Origin: Paenibacillus cymbidii | GTDB lineage: Bacteria; Bacillota; Bacilli; Paenibacillales; NBRC-103111 | Length of the DNA: 64,000 nt | NCBI RefSeq assembly: GCF_004764705.1 | Contig: NZ_SHLX01000017.1 | Span: 62,001 to 126,000 of the forward strand | Direction of reading: 5' to 3' | Shown: one piece after another, positions 27,588-36,372 of the stretch | Position numbering within the stretch: the first letter of the stretch is position 1 | Layout: the number at the start of each line of letters is the position of its first letter | Position numbers and translations under genes: made by a program | The notes under the pieces: model-generated | What the model was told of the DNA's origin: nothing | The model's database searches: none | What the model saw: only the letters and a program-made list of their open reading frames with translations

Positions 27588-29375
27588 TTATGCCATATCC
27601 GTTGCGGGCGAAACAGCGCCGCCGGTGACTTCCCGCCGCAGGTTTGGTGCTCTGTCGGCAGCCGCCGGCAGCACCAGGCGAACCAGCGCCCCGCCGCCGG
27701 ACGAATGGCCAAATTCCACCTGCGCCTGCGGCCCCCAATGCAGCCGCAATCTTCTTCTGACATTCCAGATTCCGACGTGCTCGCGCGGTTCGTATGTTTG
27801 CTCGTCCGCCGCGTTCAAGAGGGTCAACTGCCCGGTGGTCAGCCCGGGCCCGTTATCGGCCACCGCAATGGCAAGGGTGTTGCCGTCTTCCGCCCATGCG
27901 GCTTCGATGCGCAGGTGGAACGGGTGCTGTACTTTGGAAAACCCGTGGACGATCGCATTTTCGACAAACGGCTGAATCGACAGCGGCGGCACGAGCACCT
28001 CGGCCAACGGTTCGGCAACAACGATTTCGTACTGCAGCTCGTTAGGGAAACGCAGGCGTTGAATTTCCAAATAGTTGCGGATATGCTTCAATTCGTCGCG
28101 CAGCGGCACCGGCTTGTCGTTCTGCTGGATGATGAAGCGGAAGTAGTCTGCCATGTGCAGCGCCATCTTCTGGATCGAGGCGTAATCCTTCAGCGCGCCG
28201 AAACTGTAAATGATCGTAAGGCAATTCATCAGAAAATGGGGGTTGATCTGCATTTGCAGCTGCTTCATTTCGGCTTCCTGCGCCTTCAGCTTCCCTTCAT
28301 ACACGCCGATCGTCAACGCTTCGATTTCTTGCGCCATGACATTAAACGTCTGGGCGATCGGTTTGAAATCGCCGAAGGAGCCGACGTTCATGCGCGTGTT
28401 CAGGTCCCCGCTGCCGATATTCCGCATGCCGCGGATGACTTCTCCCATGGGACGGATGAGCACTTTTTGCAGCACCAGAATGTAGATCAGGAAAATGACC
28501 GCCAGCACGATCGGGATGTAATAAATCGTGCGCTGGAAAACGAGCAGCGACGTCAGCAGCTGCTTCTCTTCGGAAACGATATGCAATTGCAGCCGCAGCA
28601 GCGAGGAGGAGGCGCCGACGGCGATATACGAGTTTCGCCCTTCGTCGAACGTATAATAGGGCGCTTGCAGCGAAAAGGGGTAGTCAAGCAGCGCTTCCTT
28701 CGTTCGCGGAGACAACTCCGGGCTGTCTTTCAGCAGCGACTGGCCGTTGTCCGCAAGCAGTACCGCCGTGCCGTCGCCAAGCGCAAGCGAAGCAAGCGGC
28801 GCCAGCAATTCGTCGATGTGGAACCAGACCCCGACGTAAATGCCGCTGTTGTACGTCGATTCGTACATGCGCAGCAGTCCGCGCCCGCCCGGCCCGGCAA
28901 CGACGGTCCATTGCTCGGTCGGCACGTGCTCCGCGAGAATGGCCGTCACCGCCTGGCGCATATCGCCGGATTCGGTCGATGTCTGAAACCGCTGCGAACC
29001 CGTCAGATCGCCGGCAGGTTGGTTGTAGATGAAGTAGGATGCCTTGTTCTCCATATTGCTCATGCTCGAAGCGAGCCGGTTGAAGGCATAGTATTTGGCC
29101 AGCATGTAGTCGGCCGTGCCCGCGCCGTACCGTTCGATCGTCTTGAGGTCGGGATCGTTCGATATATACGTGTATACTTGTTTGTCGGCCGACAGCAGCG
29201 TCTGGTCGAGCTGCTTCATGAACATGTAGAGCAGGTTGTAGGTGGATTGCGACGATTTGACCCGCACCTCGTTCATGCCGTATTGGTTGACGTAATACAA
29301 ATAGGCGACCAGGGGCATAATGACAAGCAACAGCGCACTGATCAGCTTCAATCGCAGGCGCGATTTGGTATGCAT
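27588..29375 (-). CDS. YesM-type sensor histidine kinase, locus 2
   Basis: 595 residues: membrane segment near 9-29, extracellular sensor region, second membrane segment near 285-305, HAMP, then QINPHFLMNC with phospho-acceptor His380, and a HATPase domain with the N box (QPFVENAIVHG) and ADNGPG. ATG 29375 is chosen over GTG 29408 because GGTGGAG lies 3-4 nt upstream and the protein then opens MHTKSRLRLKL directly before the membrane segment. First gene of locus 2. Confidence 0.92.
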   Translation of the reverse strand: MHTKSRLRLKLISALLLVIMPLVAYLYYVNQYGMNEVRVKSSQSTYNLLYMFMKQLDQTLLSADKQVYTYISNDPDLKTIERYGAGTADYMLAKYYAFNRLASSMSNMENKASYFIYNQPAGDLTGSQRFQTSTESGDMRQAVTAILAEHVPTEQWTVVAGPGGRGLLRMYESTYNSGIYVGVWFHIDELLAPLASLALGDGTAVLLADNGQSLLKDSPELSPRTKEALLDYPFSLQAPYYTFDEGRNSYIAVGASSSLLRLQLHIVSEEKQLLTSLLVFQRTIYYIPIVLAVIFLIYILVLQKVLIRPMGEVIRGMRNIGSGDLNTRMNVGSFGDFKPIAQTFNVMAQEIEALTIGVYEGKLKAQEAEMKQLQMQINPHFLMNCLTIIYSFGALKDYASIQKMALHMADYFRFIIQQNDKPVPLRDELKHIRNYLEIQRLRFPNELQYEIVVAEPLAEVLVPPLSIQPFVENAIVHGFSKVQHPFHLRIEAAWAEDGNTLAIAVADNGPGLTTGQLTLLNAADEQTYEPREHVGIWNVRRRLRLHWGPQAQVEFGHSSGGGALVRLVLPAAADRAPNLRREVTGGAVSPATDMA

Positions 29376-29390
29376 CGGCTCCACCCATTT

Positions 29391-29446
29391 CGAAAACGTT
29401 TTCAACACGTCCTATTATGATAGTGCATAAACAGTCTGGCGGGCAA
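29391..29446 (-). promoter_or_regulatory. putative promoter and cre-like site of locus 2
   Basis: On the minus strand TTGCCC (29441-29446) and TATCAT (29417-29422) are spaced by 18 bp. Just downstream, CGAAAACGTTTTCA (29391-29404) matches 13 of 14 positions of the CcpA cre consensus TGNAANCGNWNNCA and lies about 13-26 bp past the -10. That is the road-block position used in carbon catabolite repression of sugar operons. Confidence 0.5.
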
Positions 29447-29567
29447 CTGGAGCAAGGAGTCGATATCGTTCTTAATTAAGTATTTATTTGATAAAGGATT
29501 TGATTTATTATAGTTTCATGGTCGACGATTCGATTGCACGCTGAAAGGAGTGAAGCGACGAAGCCCT

Positions 29568-29921
29568 ATGCCGAACGACATTTTTTCCGCACTGGCCGAT
29601 CCGACGCGCCGCCGCATAATGGAAATGCTCGCCGACCGCGAGGAGTTTCCGGCAACGGAAATTCACCACCGGTTCCCGGTCAGTCCGCAGGCCATCTCCC
29701 AGCATCTGAAGATTTTGCGCGAAGCGAATCTGGTCCATGTGGAGAAGCGGGCGCAGCAGCGGATCTACCGCATCAATACGGAGGCGATGGAGCAGTTGGA
29801 AGCGTGGTCCCGCAACATGAGACAGCGGTGGAGCAAACGACTGGATACATTGGAAGCCGTCTTGAAGGCGGAAATGGTGAAAACAGCCGAGGCACAGGCC
29901 CGACAGGAGGACACTGACTGA
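29568..29921 (+). CDS. ArsR-family winged-helix repressor
   Basis: 117 residues. Typical ArsR opening (NDIFSALADPTRRRIMEMLAD) and recognition helix (VSPQAISQHLKILREANLV); no metal-binding Cys pair, as in the ArsR subgroup paired with AHSA1 proteins. The AAAGGAG box is 17 nt before the ATG and overlaps a GTG at 29550, so the true start is uncertain. It overlaps the AHSA1 gene by 1 bp (TGATG). Confidence 0.88.
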   Translation: MPNDIFSALADPTRRRIMEMLADREEFPATEIHHRFPVSPQAISQHLKILREANLVHVEKRAQQRIYRINTEAMEQLEAWSRNMRQRWSKRLDTLEAVLKAEMVKTAEAQARQEDTD

Positions 29922-30412
29922 TGCAAAACGCAAATAAAAAAGACTTGACGATCGTTCGCGTGTTGGACATTCCGATCGAGATGGTGTGGAGAGGCTGGAC
30001 CGATCCGAAGCTCGTCCGGCTATGGTGGGGGCCGGCCGACTATACGTCGCCGTCCTGCGAAATCGATTTGCGCGAGGGCGGCCGTTATTTGTTCTGCATG
30101 CGCGCGCCGCAGGAGCAAGGAGGACAAGATTTTTACTCCACCGGCATCTACTCGACCATCATTCCCATGGAGCGGTTGGAATTTACGCAGCACCTGTCGG
30201 ACCCGGACGGAAACCCGATCGACCCTGCCCAAGTCGGCATGCCGGCGGATTTTCCATTCGAAGTCAGGCTTGAGATCACGTTCAAAGCGCTGGATGGCGG
30301 CCGGACCGAATTGACGATCGTGGAGCACGGCTGGTCTGAAGGACACATGTCCACCTTGGCTGAACTGGGCATGCGCCAGTCGCTCGACAAGTTTGCGGCC
30401 AGCATCGGGTAA
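29921..30412 (+). CDS. SRPBCC/AHSA1-domain protein
   Basis: 163 residues in the START-like AHSA1 family: begins VRVLDIPIEMVWRGWTDPKL, has RYLFCMRAP and the C-terminal helix of the fold (EHGWSEGHMSTLAELGMRQ). These small proteins bind hydrophobic ligands; in Firmicutes and Actinobacteria they are often paired with an ArsR repressor, as here. Ligand unknown. Confidence 0.88.
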   Translation: MQNANKKDLTIVRVLDIPIEMVWRGWTDPKLVRLWWGPADYTSPSCEIDLREGGRYLFCMRAPQEQGGQDFYSTGIYSTIIPMERLEFTQHLSDPDGNPIDPAQVGMPADFPFEVRLEITFKALDGGRTELTIVEHGWSEGHMSTLAELGMRQSLDKFAASIG

Positions 30413-30430
30413 CCAATGGGAAGGAGATGA

Positions 30431-30931
30431 ATGTTCATGCAAAGCGTCCAAAAGATTTCCCCGTCCCTGTGGTTCGACCATCAGGCGGAAGAAGCCGTCG
30501 AGCTGTATGTTTCGATTTTCAACCACTCGAAGATCGTGAGCGTCAACCGATTCGGCGAAGGGGCGCCTTTCCCGGCGGGAACGCTGATGTCCGCCACGTT
30601 CGAGCTGGAAGGACAACGGTTCATGGCCTTGAACGGGGGCCCGGCTTTTCAGTTCACCGAGGCGATTTCGTTCTTCGTAAGTTGTGAAACGCAGGAGGAA
30701 ATCGACAACCTGTGGGAGAAGCTGACGGCTGACGGCGGAAAAGAAGGCAGATGCGGCTGGCTGAAGGACAAGTTCGGCGTATCGTGGCAAATCGTTCCGG
30801 ATGTGCTGGGCGAGCTGATGGGCAGCAAGGATGCGGAGAAGGCCGGGCGGGCGATGCAGGCGATGTTCCGCATGAACAAACTGGATATCAACGGGTTGAA
30901 GGAAGCGTACGAGGGGGCAAGCCAGGGTTAA
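30431..30931 (+). CDS. VOC-superfamily protein, PhnB/3-demethylubiquinone-methyltransferase-like
   Basis: 166 residues: KISPSLWFDHQAEEAVELYVS, SATFELEGQRFMALNGGP and GVSWQIVPDVL are hallmarks of the PhnB-like VOC subgroup, named after an old misannotation as a methyltransferase. Probably a small-molecule binding or modifying protein. Third gene of the ArsR-AHSA1 operon; AAGGAG precedes two close ATGs (30431, 30437). Confidence 0.88.
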   Translation: MFMQSVQKISPSLWFDHQAEEAVELYVSIFNHSKIVSVNRFGEGAPFPAGTLMSATFELEGQRFMALNGGPAFQFTEAISFFVSCETQEEIDNLWEKLTADGGKEGRCGWLKDKFGVSWQIVPDVLGELMGSKDAEKAGRAMQAMFRMNKLDINGLKEAYEGASQG

Positions 30932-30955
30932 GCTTGCGCGCGGCAGAGGGTTCGG

Positions 30956-30996
30956 CCGGCAAGCCTTTCCGCGGGAGAGGCCGCCGGTCTTTTTTT
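30956..30996 (+). terminator. intrinsic terminator between convergent genes
   Basis: CCGGC/GCCGG and GCCT/AGGC arms form a stem around TTCCGCGGGAG, followed by seven T. It ends the ArsR operon 3 bp before the convergent haemoglobin gene stop. Confidence 0.75.
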
Positions 30997-30998
30997 GC

Positions 30999-31355
30999 TT
31001 AAGAGGAGATGATCTGCTCCTTGTAGGATGCGATCTTCTCCATCACGGCCTCGATGTCCGCCGGGCTGACGTTGCAGCGCCGGAGGGCGGTTTGCAAATG
31101 CTCCGCCACCGCGTCGAAATGGGCTTCGGTCAAGTGCAAAGCGCTATGGGCGTTGCGCATGGAGCGTCCGGTATACTGCTCGGGCCCGCCCAGAATCGAA
31201 GAGAGGAAGCTGAGCTGATGCTGCCGCAGCCTGACCATATCGATGCCGGCAAAAAAACCGTTGACGCGCTCATCCTGCAGAAGCAGCGTATAAAATTCGT
31301 CCACGACGCGAAATAACAATTTTTCTCTTCCCAGCCGCTCGAAGAGCCCTTCCAT
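30999..31355 (-). CDS. group 1 truncated haemoglobin
   Basis: 118 residues, the size of the group 1 (N) two-over-two globins. MEGLFERLGREKLLFRVVDEFYTLLL gives the A/B helix with the B10 Tyr, FFAGIDMVRLRQHQLSFLSSILGGP the C/E region, and MRNAHSALHLTEAHFDAV the proximal-His F helix. Such proteins bind O2 or NO and often detoxify NO. AGGAGG lies 7 nt before the ATG, and TATAAT (31383-31388, minus strand) is its likely -10. Confidence 0.93.
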   Translation of the reverse strand: MEGLFERLGREKLLFRVVDEFYTLLLQDERVNGFFAGIDMVRLRQHQLSFLSSILGGPEQYTGRSMRNAHSALHLTEAHFDAVAEHLQTALRRCNVSPADIEAVMEKIASYKEQIISS

Positions 31356-31535
31356 CTTCTGTCCTCCTTCGTCCTTTCTTTCATTATATCGGCAAACGAG
31401 CGGAAAAAATGTGTTTTTTGGCAGAAGCGGCACGTTTTTTGCAGGGTAATGGAAACCGGCAGCGAATTTCATCGTATAGCGAAAGCAAAGACAAGCCGGG
31501 ATGTGTTGGAGCGGCAGGGGGCGGAACCGTAGGTT

Positions 31536-33212
31536 ATGGAGTTGGACGAACGTCTGATCGAGGATGCGAATTGTTATCGGCGGCTGGTGGAGATGTCTTT
31601 CGACACGATCGTCATTTATCAGGACTATAAAATCGTGTTTATCAACGATACAGGGGTCCGTATCATGGGCGCGCCGAGAGAGCAGTTGCTCGGCCAGCCG
31701 ATTCTTCGGTTCATCCCTCCCGCGTATCACGCGCTTATCCAGGAGCGGGCCCGGTACATGTTCACCGTCGGCAAACAAACCGAACCGGTCGAGATTGAAG
31801 TCAATACGATGCAGGGCCAGACGCTGGAAGTGGAAGTGACCGGCATCGCCATCACGTACGAGCGTGCTCCCGCTGTGCTGACCATCATTCGCGACATCCA
31901 AGGCCGCAAGCGGCAGCAGCGGGAAATGGAGCACCTGGCCTACCATGACAGCTTGACCGGCTTGCCCAATCGCAGATGGTTCGAAAGGCACGCGTTTTCG
32001 TTGCTGCAGCATGCGGAGGAGAACGATCGGCAAGCTTGCCTGTTTTTTATCGATTTCGACATGTTCAAGCATGTCAACGATTCCTTCGGCCATCAGTTCG
32101 GCGATTTGCTGCTGCAGGAAATTTCCAATCGGCTGCTGGACGACATGACAGAGCACCGGCATTGCATTCGAATGGGCGGGGACGAGTTCGCCCTGCTGCT
32201 GCTCGACATCCGGAGCGAGGAGGAAGCGTTCCGCCACAGCGAGCGTATCCTCGAGAAGTTTCGTTTGCCGTTCGAGCTGATGGGGATTCCGTTCCATTCG
32301 ACCTGCAGCATCGGCATCGCCATGCTGCCGGAGCACGGCGCGACGTCGTACAAGCTGCTGAAATCGGCGGACATCGCCTTGCACCAAGCCAAGCTGAGCC
32401 GCAACTGCGCCATCATGTACTCCCATCACATGGAGCAGCATTCAATGAATGTGTTGACGATCATCAGCGACATTCACCAGGCGCTGCGGCAGGGATGGCT
32501 TGTGCTGCATTATCAGCCGCAGTTCCATATGGAAACGGGGAAGCTGCTCGGTACGGAGGCATTGATTCGGCTGCAGCATCCGGATAAAGGCATGCTTTCT
32601 CCCGGCTCGTTCATTCCCGTCGCCGAAATGACCGGTCTGATCGTCCCGATCGGCCGGTGGATTCTGTTCGAGGCTTGCCGGCAGAACATGCGGTGGCTGG
32701 GGATGGGCATGCCGCCCATGACCATCTCCGTCAATATCGCGATGCGGCAGTTTCAGGAGAACGATTTCGTCCAGTCGGTGTTTGCCGCGCTGCAGGAAAC
32801 CGGCATGCCGGCCGAATTGCTCGAGCTGGAAATTACGGAAAGCTGCGCGTCCGACACGCCCAAGCTCGAGCAGGTGCTGCACGAGCTGCGGCCGCTTGGC
32901 GTGCAGATCAGCATCGACGATTTTGGCACGGGATACAGCTCGTTAAGCCATCTCAGCCGGCTGCGCGTGGACAAGCTGAAGATCGACCGCTCCTTCATCG
33001 TTCAGATGTTGGAGCATGAACGGGACGAAAATCTGGTGCGGACGATCATCAGCATCGCGCACAACCTGAATATGAAAGTGGTGGCCGAAGGCATGGAGAC
33101 GCACCTCCAGGCCCATAAGCTGAAAGGCTGGGGCTGCGATATCGCCCAGGGCTACTTCTACGCCAAGCCGCAGAAGCCGGAACAGATCTATGAGCTGTAT
33201 GGCAGCGCGTAG
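31536..33212 (+). CDS. PAS-GGDEF-EAL cyclic-di-GMP protein
   Basis: 558 residues, soluble. PAS domain at about 8-125 (NCYRRLVEMSFDTIVIYQDY), diguanylate cyclase domain with intact GGDEF at 214-218, phosphodiesterase domain with intact EAL at 341-343 and DDFGTGYSSL in the second half. Both catalytic signatures are kept, so it may switch between making and degrading c-di-GMP according to a PAS signal. It stands alone with its own terminator. The SD before the ATG is weak. Confidence 0.93.
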   Translation: MELDERLIEDANCYRRLVEMSFDTIVIYQDYKIVFINDTGVRIMGAPREQLLGQPILRFIPPAYHALIQERARYMFTVGKQTEPVEIEVNTMQGQTLEVEVTGIAITYERAPAVLTIIRDIQGRKRQQREMEHLAYHDSLTGLPNRRWFERHAFSLLQHAEENDRQACLFFIDFDMFKHVNDSFGHQFGDLLLQEISNRLLDDMTEHRHCIRMGGDEFALLLLDIRSEEEAFRHSERILEKFRLPFELMGIPFHSTCSIGIAMLPEHGATSYKLLKSADIALHQAKLSRNCAIMYSHHMEQHSMNVLTIISDIHQALRQGWLVLHYQPQFHMETGKLLGTEALIRLQHPDKGMLSPGSFIPVAEMTGLIVPIGRWILFEACRQNMRWLGMGMPPMTISVNIAMRQFQENDFVQSVFAALQETGMPAELLELEITESCASDTPKLEQVLHELRPLGVQISIDDFGTGYSSLSHLSRLRVDKLKIDRSFIVQMLEHERDENLVRTIISIAHNLNMKVVAEGMETHLQAHKLKGWGCDIAQGYFYAKPQKPEQIYELYGSA

Positions 33213-33242
33213 CGGCGGCCCATATTTCTGCCGAGCATAAAC

Positions 33243-33286
33243 AAGCCCGACTCCCTTCCGGTTCGGAAAGGAGGCGGGCTTTCTTC
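33243..33286 (+). terminator. intrinsic terminator of the GGDEF-EAL gene
   Basis: AAGCCCG and CGGGCTT close a stem with TCC/GGA and TTCC/GGAA inner pairs, followed by TTCTTC. It lies 30 bp after the stop. Confidence 0.75.
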
Positions 33287-33448
33287 ATCGCGGCAGAGAA
33301 CACAATCCGTCCGACAAACGACAGGTAACTTTCCCGAAGGAAAGGAATTTGCCAAAAAAAAGAGAAATGAGATCCAATCGTGTTCAAATCGGGGAAACGA
33401 AAGGCATCTTTCTTGATGAGGCGGGAGAAGCCGGGGAGGAGGGGCGGT

Positions 33449-35239
33449 ATGGAATCGAGGCACGGGGCAGCGTCGTACGGAAAGGAAACGGATCCCGCTG
33501 TTGCGGAACAAGCGTTGGTGGAGCGGGCGCGCCAGGGGGATACGGAGGCGTTCGGCGAATTGTTCGAGCAGCACCGGAACGGGCTCCGCGGTTATGCGGA
33601 GCGGATGACCGGCGACGGATATATGGCGGACGATATTGTGCAGGATGCATTCGTGAAGGCATTCCTGCATCTCGGTTCGCTCGCCGATCCGGGCCGGTTT
33701 CGCCCGTGGTTGTTCCGCATCGCAAAAAATCAGGCGAACATGCGCCTGCGGCGCGGCGGTCCTTATCGCCGGGAGCATCCGTTTGCGGCCATGCAGCAGG
33801 GCTATCCGGGCCATGGCAACGCCGGCGTCGATTGGGATGACCTCGACAGCGTGCTGCATCATCTGGCGCGGCGGTCCTCGCATGCGGCGGCGGAGGAACA
33901 GGATCCGGCCGAAAGCCTGCTGCGCAAGGAATTATACGAAACGATCCACGCGCTGCTGCTTGGTTTGACGGCGAGGGAGAGGGACATTTTTCAGGCGTTT
34001 TTCTTCCGGCAGCTCCGCCCCGAAGAAATCGCATCGCTGTATGAACTGTCGACCGGTTCGGTGTATACGTACATCTACCGCACCCGGCAGAAGCTCGGCA
34101 AGCAGCATGCCCGAGTCTTCCCCGGCCCGCCAACCGATTCGCAAGGAGAGGGCGCTATGAACAAACGCAGCCTGCTGCAGCTGCCGGACCGGACGGTGTC
34201 GCTGCTGCCCATGACGTCGTGGGTCGAAAGCATCGGCACGATGCTCGCCGCGCTGGATGATCGGCAGGATCCGGTGAAGTTGATGGGGATTTCTGCCGCC
34301 GCTTTTCGCATGAAAGTGTCGAACCGGACGACGTTTGCGGACAGTATGTACGTCTTTGATTGGAAGCGGCAGCTGCACGATTGTTTCGAAAAACTCGGTT
34401 ATCGCATCACCGTGCTCAGCGGTCAGTTGGCGAATTCGCCGGTGCCGGTGCTGGGCGCCGTCGAGCGGTTTCCGGTCGTGCTGCCCATCGAGGAGTCGGT
34501 GCTCCCCTTCATCCGCAAGTATATCCAGCTCGGGCATCCGCTGCTCTATTTCGATACGTCGGCTTCCCGGCCGTATGTGCATGAATGGGCGGTGCTGTAC
34601 GGCTACGACGACGACCGGCGAGCCGTCCGGGTAACGGACCCGATGCTCCCCGTAGGAAAATGGTTGTCTTACGACGACGTCGTCCACAATCCGGTACGGT
34701 TCCTGGCGGGCATCGACGGGAAAGTGCTGCCGGATGCCGCAGCCGGGCGTCGGGAGGAAGCCGCAACCCGGGAGTTCGCGGAAATGACGATCCGGTTTGC
34801 CGTTGCTTATGCGCGGAACGGATGCGAGTACCGGCCTACGACGGTTTATTTGCAGTATACGTCGGGATTGGCGGCGTACGACCGGTGGATCGGTTTTCTG
34901 CGGGATCCTTACCATCTGCCGAACCGCTACGGGATGGGCCATCTGGCGGCTTATTATGCGGAAACCAAACGTTTTGCCGCACGCTATTTGCAAAGTGTTC
35001 CCCTGCGTGCCGAAGCGATGAGATGGTGCTTGTTGGCTGCTGCAGCCTATGAGCAGGCTGCCGAGGAGTTCCGTTCGATATGCGGCATGGTTCCGTTTGT
35101 CCGGACGTCCGACATGCTTTCCGCCGAAACGCGGGAAGCCTGCGCCGTATCCCTCGGCAAGGCGAAGGAATTCGAAGCCGCCGCAATCGGCTATTTGGAG
35201 AAAGCTGTTTCCCATTCGACAGGAGGAAGATCGGAATGA
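33449..35239 (+). CDS. ECF sigma factor fused to a BtrH/C39-peptidase-like domain
   Basis: 596 residues from the ATG behind GAGGAGGGG. Residues about 27-95 are sigma region 2 (GDTEAFGELFEQHRNGL, DDIVQDAFVKAF, RPWLFRIAKNQA); about 160-220 are region 4 (LTARERDIFQAFF, PEEIASLYELSTGSVYTYIY). From Met237 a second domain starts (MNKRSLLQLPDRTVSLLPM) with the look of BtrH-N/C39-peptidase-like proteins: LMGISAAAFRM, then YVHEWAVLYGYDDD as a possible His-Asp region; I see no obvious catalytic Cys. A helical C-terminus follows. Met237 has its own SD, so the second half may also be made alone. There is no anti-sigma gene nearby. The stop overlaps the next gene (ATGA). Confidence 0.8.
   Translation: MESRHGAASYGKETDPAVAEQALVERARQGDTEAFGELFEQHRNGLRGYAERMTGDGYMADDIVQDAFVKAFLHLGSLADPGRFRPWLFRIAKNQANMRLRRGGPYRREHPFAAMQQGYPGHGNAGVDWDDLDSVLHHLARRSSHAAAEEQDPAESLLRKELYETIHALLLGLTARERDIFQAFFFRQLRPEEIASLYELSTGSVYTYIYRTRQKLGKQHARVFPGPPTDSQGEGAMNKRSLLQLPDRTVSLLPMTSWVESIGTMLAALDDRQDPVKLMGISAAAFRMKVSNRTTFADSMYVFDWKRQLHDCFEKLGYRITVLSGQLANSPVPVLGAVERFPVVLPIEESVLPFIRKYIQLGHPLLYFDTSASRPYVHEWAVLYGYDDDRRAVRVTDPMLPVGKWLSYDDVVHNPVRFLAGIDGKVLPDAAAGRREEAATREFAEMTIRFAVAYARNGCEYRPTTVYLQYTSGLAAYDRWIGFLRDPYHLPNRYGMGHLAAYYAETKRFAARYLQSVPLRAEAMRWCLLAAAAYEQAAEEFRSICGMVPFVRTSDMLSAETREACAVSLGKAKEFEAAAIGYLEKAVSHSTGGRSE
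34143..34159 (+). promoter_or_regulatory. internal ribosome-binding site and ATG within the sigma fusion
   Basis: AAGGAGAG (34143-34150) stands 6 nt before an in-frame ATG at 34157, exactly at the border between the sigma part and the BtrH-like part. It is as good as the normal start sites around it and would give a 360-residue product. It may be the relic of two genes that fused, or be in use today. Confidence 0.55.
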
Positions 35240-36354
35240 CCGACATTCGTATGATGACGGAAATCTCTTACCATATGCGGCAGGTGATGGCGGCCAAAGC
35301 CTCCTTCGAGCAAGCCAATCCGGGCGTTCGCATCCATATTGAACAGACGAAGGATTCGTTCGAGATCATGCAAGCCCTTCGGTCCGACGAGCCGCCGGAT
35401 CTGATCGAAACGGGCGGGTTTCCGGTCGGCGATCCGGACGGCATTTTTCTCGATTTGCGTCCATACGTTGCCGATGTTGCCGGGCTGGAAGCGGATTTGT
35501 TCCCGGGGCTGATGCGGGTAGCGAAGCACGGCGGAACGCTGCCGGGACTGCCGATTGAAATCAGTTCGCCGTTGATCGTGTACGACAAAGACAAGTTCGA
35601 CCGCGCCGGATTGGCTTATCCGACCGAGGAGTGGACGTGGGAAGAGATGGTGGAGCTGGGCCGCAAGCTTACCGTGCGAAATGAAGCCGGTGTCGCTTCC
35701 CAATTCGGCCTCGAGCTCGGGGTGGATATCGAATGGTTCGAGCCCTTCGTGATGCGGAACGGAGGGAGCTATATTGCGCCGGACGGGTCGACGTCGCGGG
35801 GATATGTGGACAGCGCGGCCGCCATTCAGGCGATGCGCCTGGTCGTTGACGCGTTTCGCGAACATCGTATCGTACGGCAGCCGGATGAACCTTGTTTGGC
35901 TTCTTCCTGGCATGAAGAGAGTGCGATGAAGTTTTGTTTCATGTGGGCTGCGGAATGTTGGCAACGGGAACGTCCGAACGCGCGCCTCGGCGTTGTCGGG
36001 TTGCCGAACATGCCCGGCGGGGAGCAAGCCAACATGGTTTATATGGGGGGAGCCGGCATAACGAGGCAGTCGCCTCATCCAAGAATCGCGTGGGCATTTT
36101 TGCGTCATTATTTGCTGGAGTGCCACTCCTGGATGCCGCCGGCCATTCGCTCGCAAGCGGAACAGCGGGGCATCGCCCGGCATCCGATATGGTCCCGGTA
36201 CATCGCGGAGCTGGACCGCGTTCGCGTCAGCGGGTTCTTTATCAACCGGAAGTGGAACAACTCCCGGCAGCTGATCAACGAGGATATCCGCAGGATGATT
36301 CTGGACGGAGCGGACGTTGCGCAAACGGTAAAATCCTGGACGAGGTATACGTAA
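35236..36354 (+). CDS. family-1 substrate-binding-protein homologue lacking a signal peptide
   Basis: 372 residues. The fold signature is that of extracellular family-1 sugar-binding proteins: FEQANPGVRIHIEQ, PDLIETGGFPVGDPDG, LPIEISSPLIVYDKDKFDRAGL, EEWTWEEMVELGRKL, PHPRIAWAFLRHYL. It begins MTDIRMMTEISYHMRQ, straight at the first strand, with no hydrophobic leader or lipobox, and the frame upstream belongs to the previous gene. AGGAGG is 8 nt before the ATG, which overlaps the sigma-BtrH stop. So it is probably a cytosolic ligand binder coupled to that regulator, not a transporter part. No permease is nearby. Confidence 0.82.
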   Translation: MTDIRMMTEISYHMRQVMAAKASFEQANPGVRIHIEQTKDSFEIMQALRSDEPPDLIETGGFPVGDPDGIFLDLRPYVADVAGLEADLFPGLMRVAKHGGTLPGLPIEISSPLIVYDKDKFDRAGLAYPTEEWTWEEMVELGRKLTVRNEAGVASQFGLELGVDIEWFEPFVMRNGGSYIAPDGSTSRGYVDSAAAIQAMRLVVDAFREHRIVRQPDEPCLASSWHEESAMKFCFMWAAECWQRERPNARLGVVGLPNMPGGEQANMVYMGGAGITRQSPHPRIAWAFLRHYLLECHSWMPPAIRSQAEQRGIARHPIWSRYIAELDRVRVSGFFINRKWNNSRQLINEDIRRMILDGADVAQTVKSWTRYT

Positions 36355-36372
36355 ATTGGCTGCGGGTGCGGC

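Noticed and set aside
30431..30931. 3-demethylubiquinone methyltransferase
   Set aside because: Only the historical name of this VOC subgroup; there is no SAM-binding motif and Firmicutes of this kind use menaquinone.
31356..32441. Long N-terminal extension of the truncated haemoglobin frame
   Set aside because: It would run antisense through the GGDEF-EAL gene; the globin starts at 31355 behind AGGAGG and has normal length.
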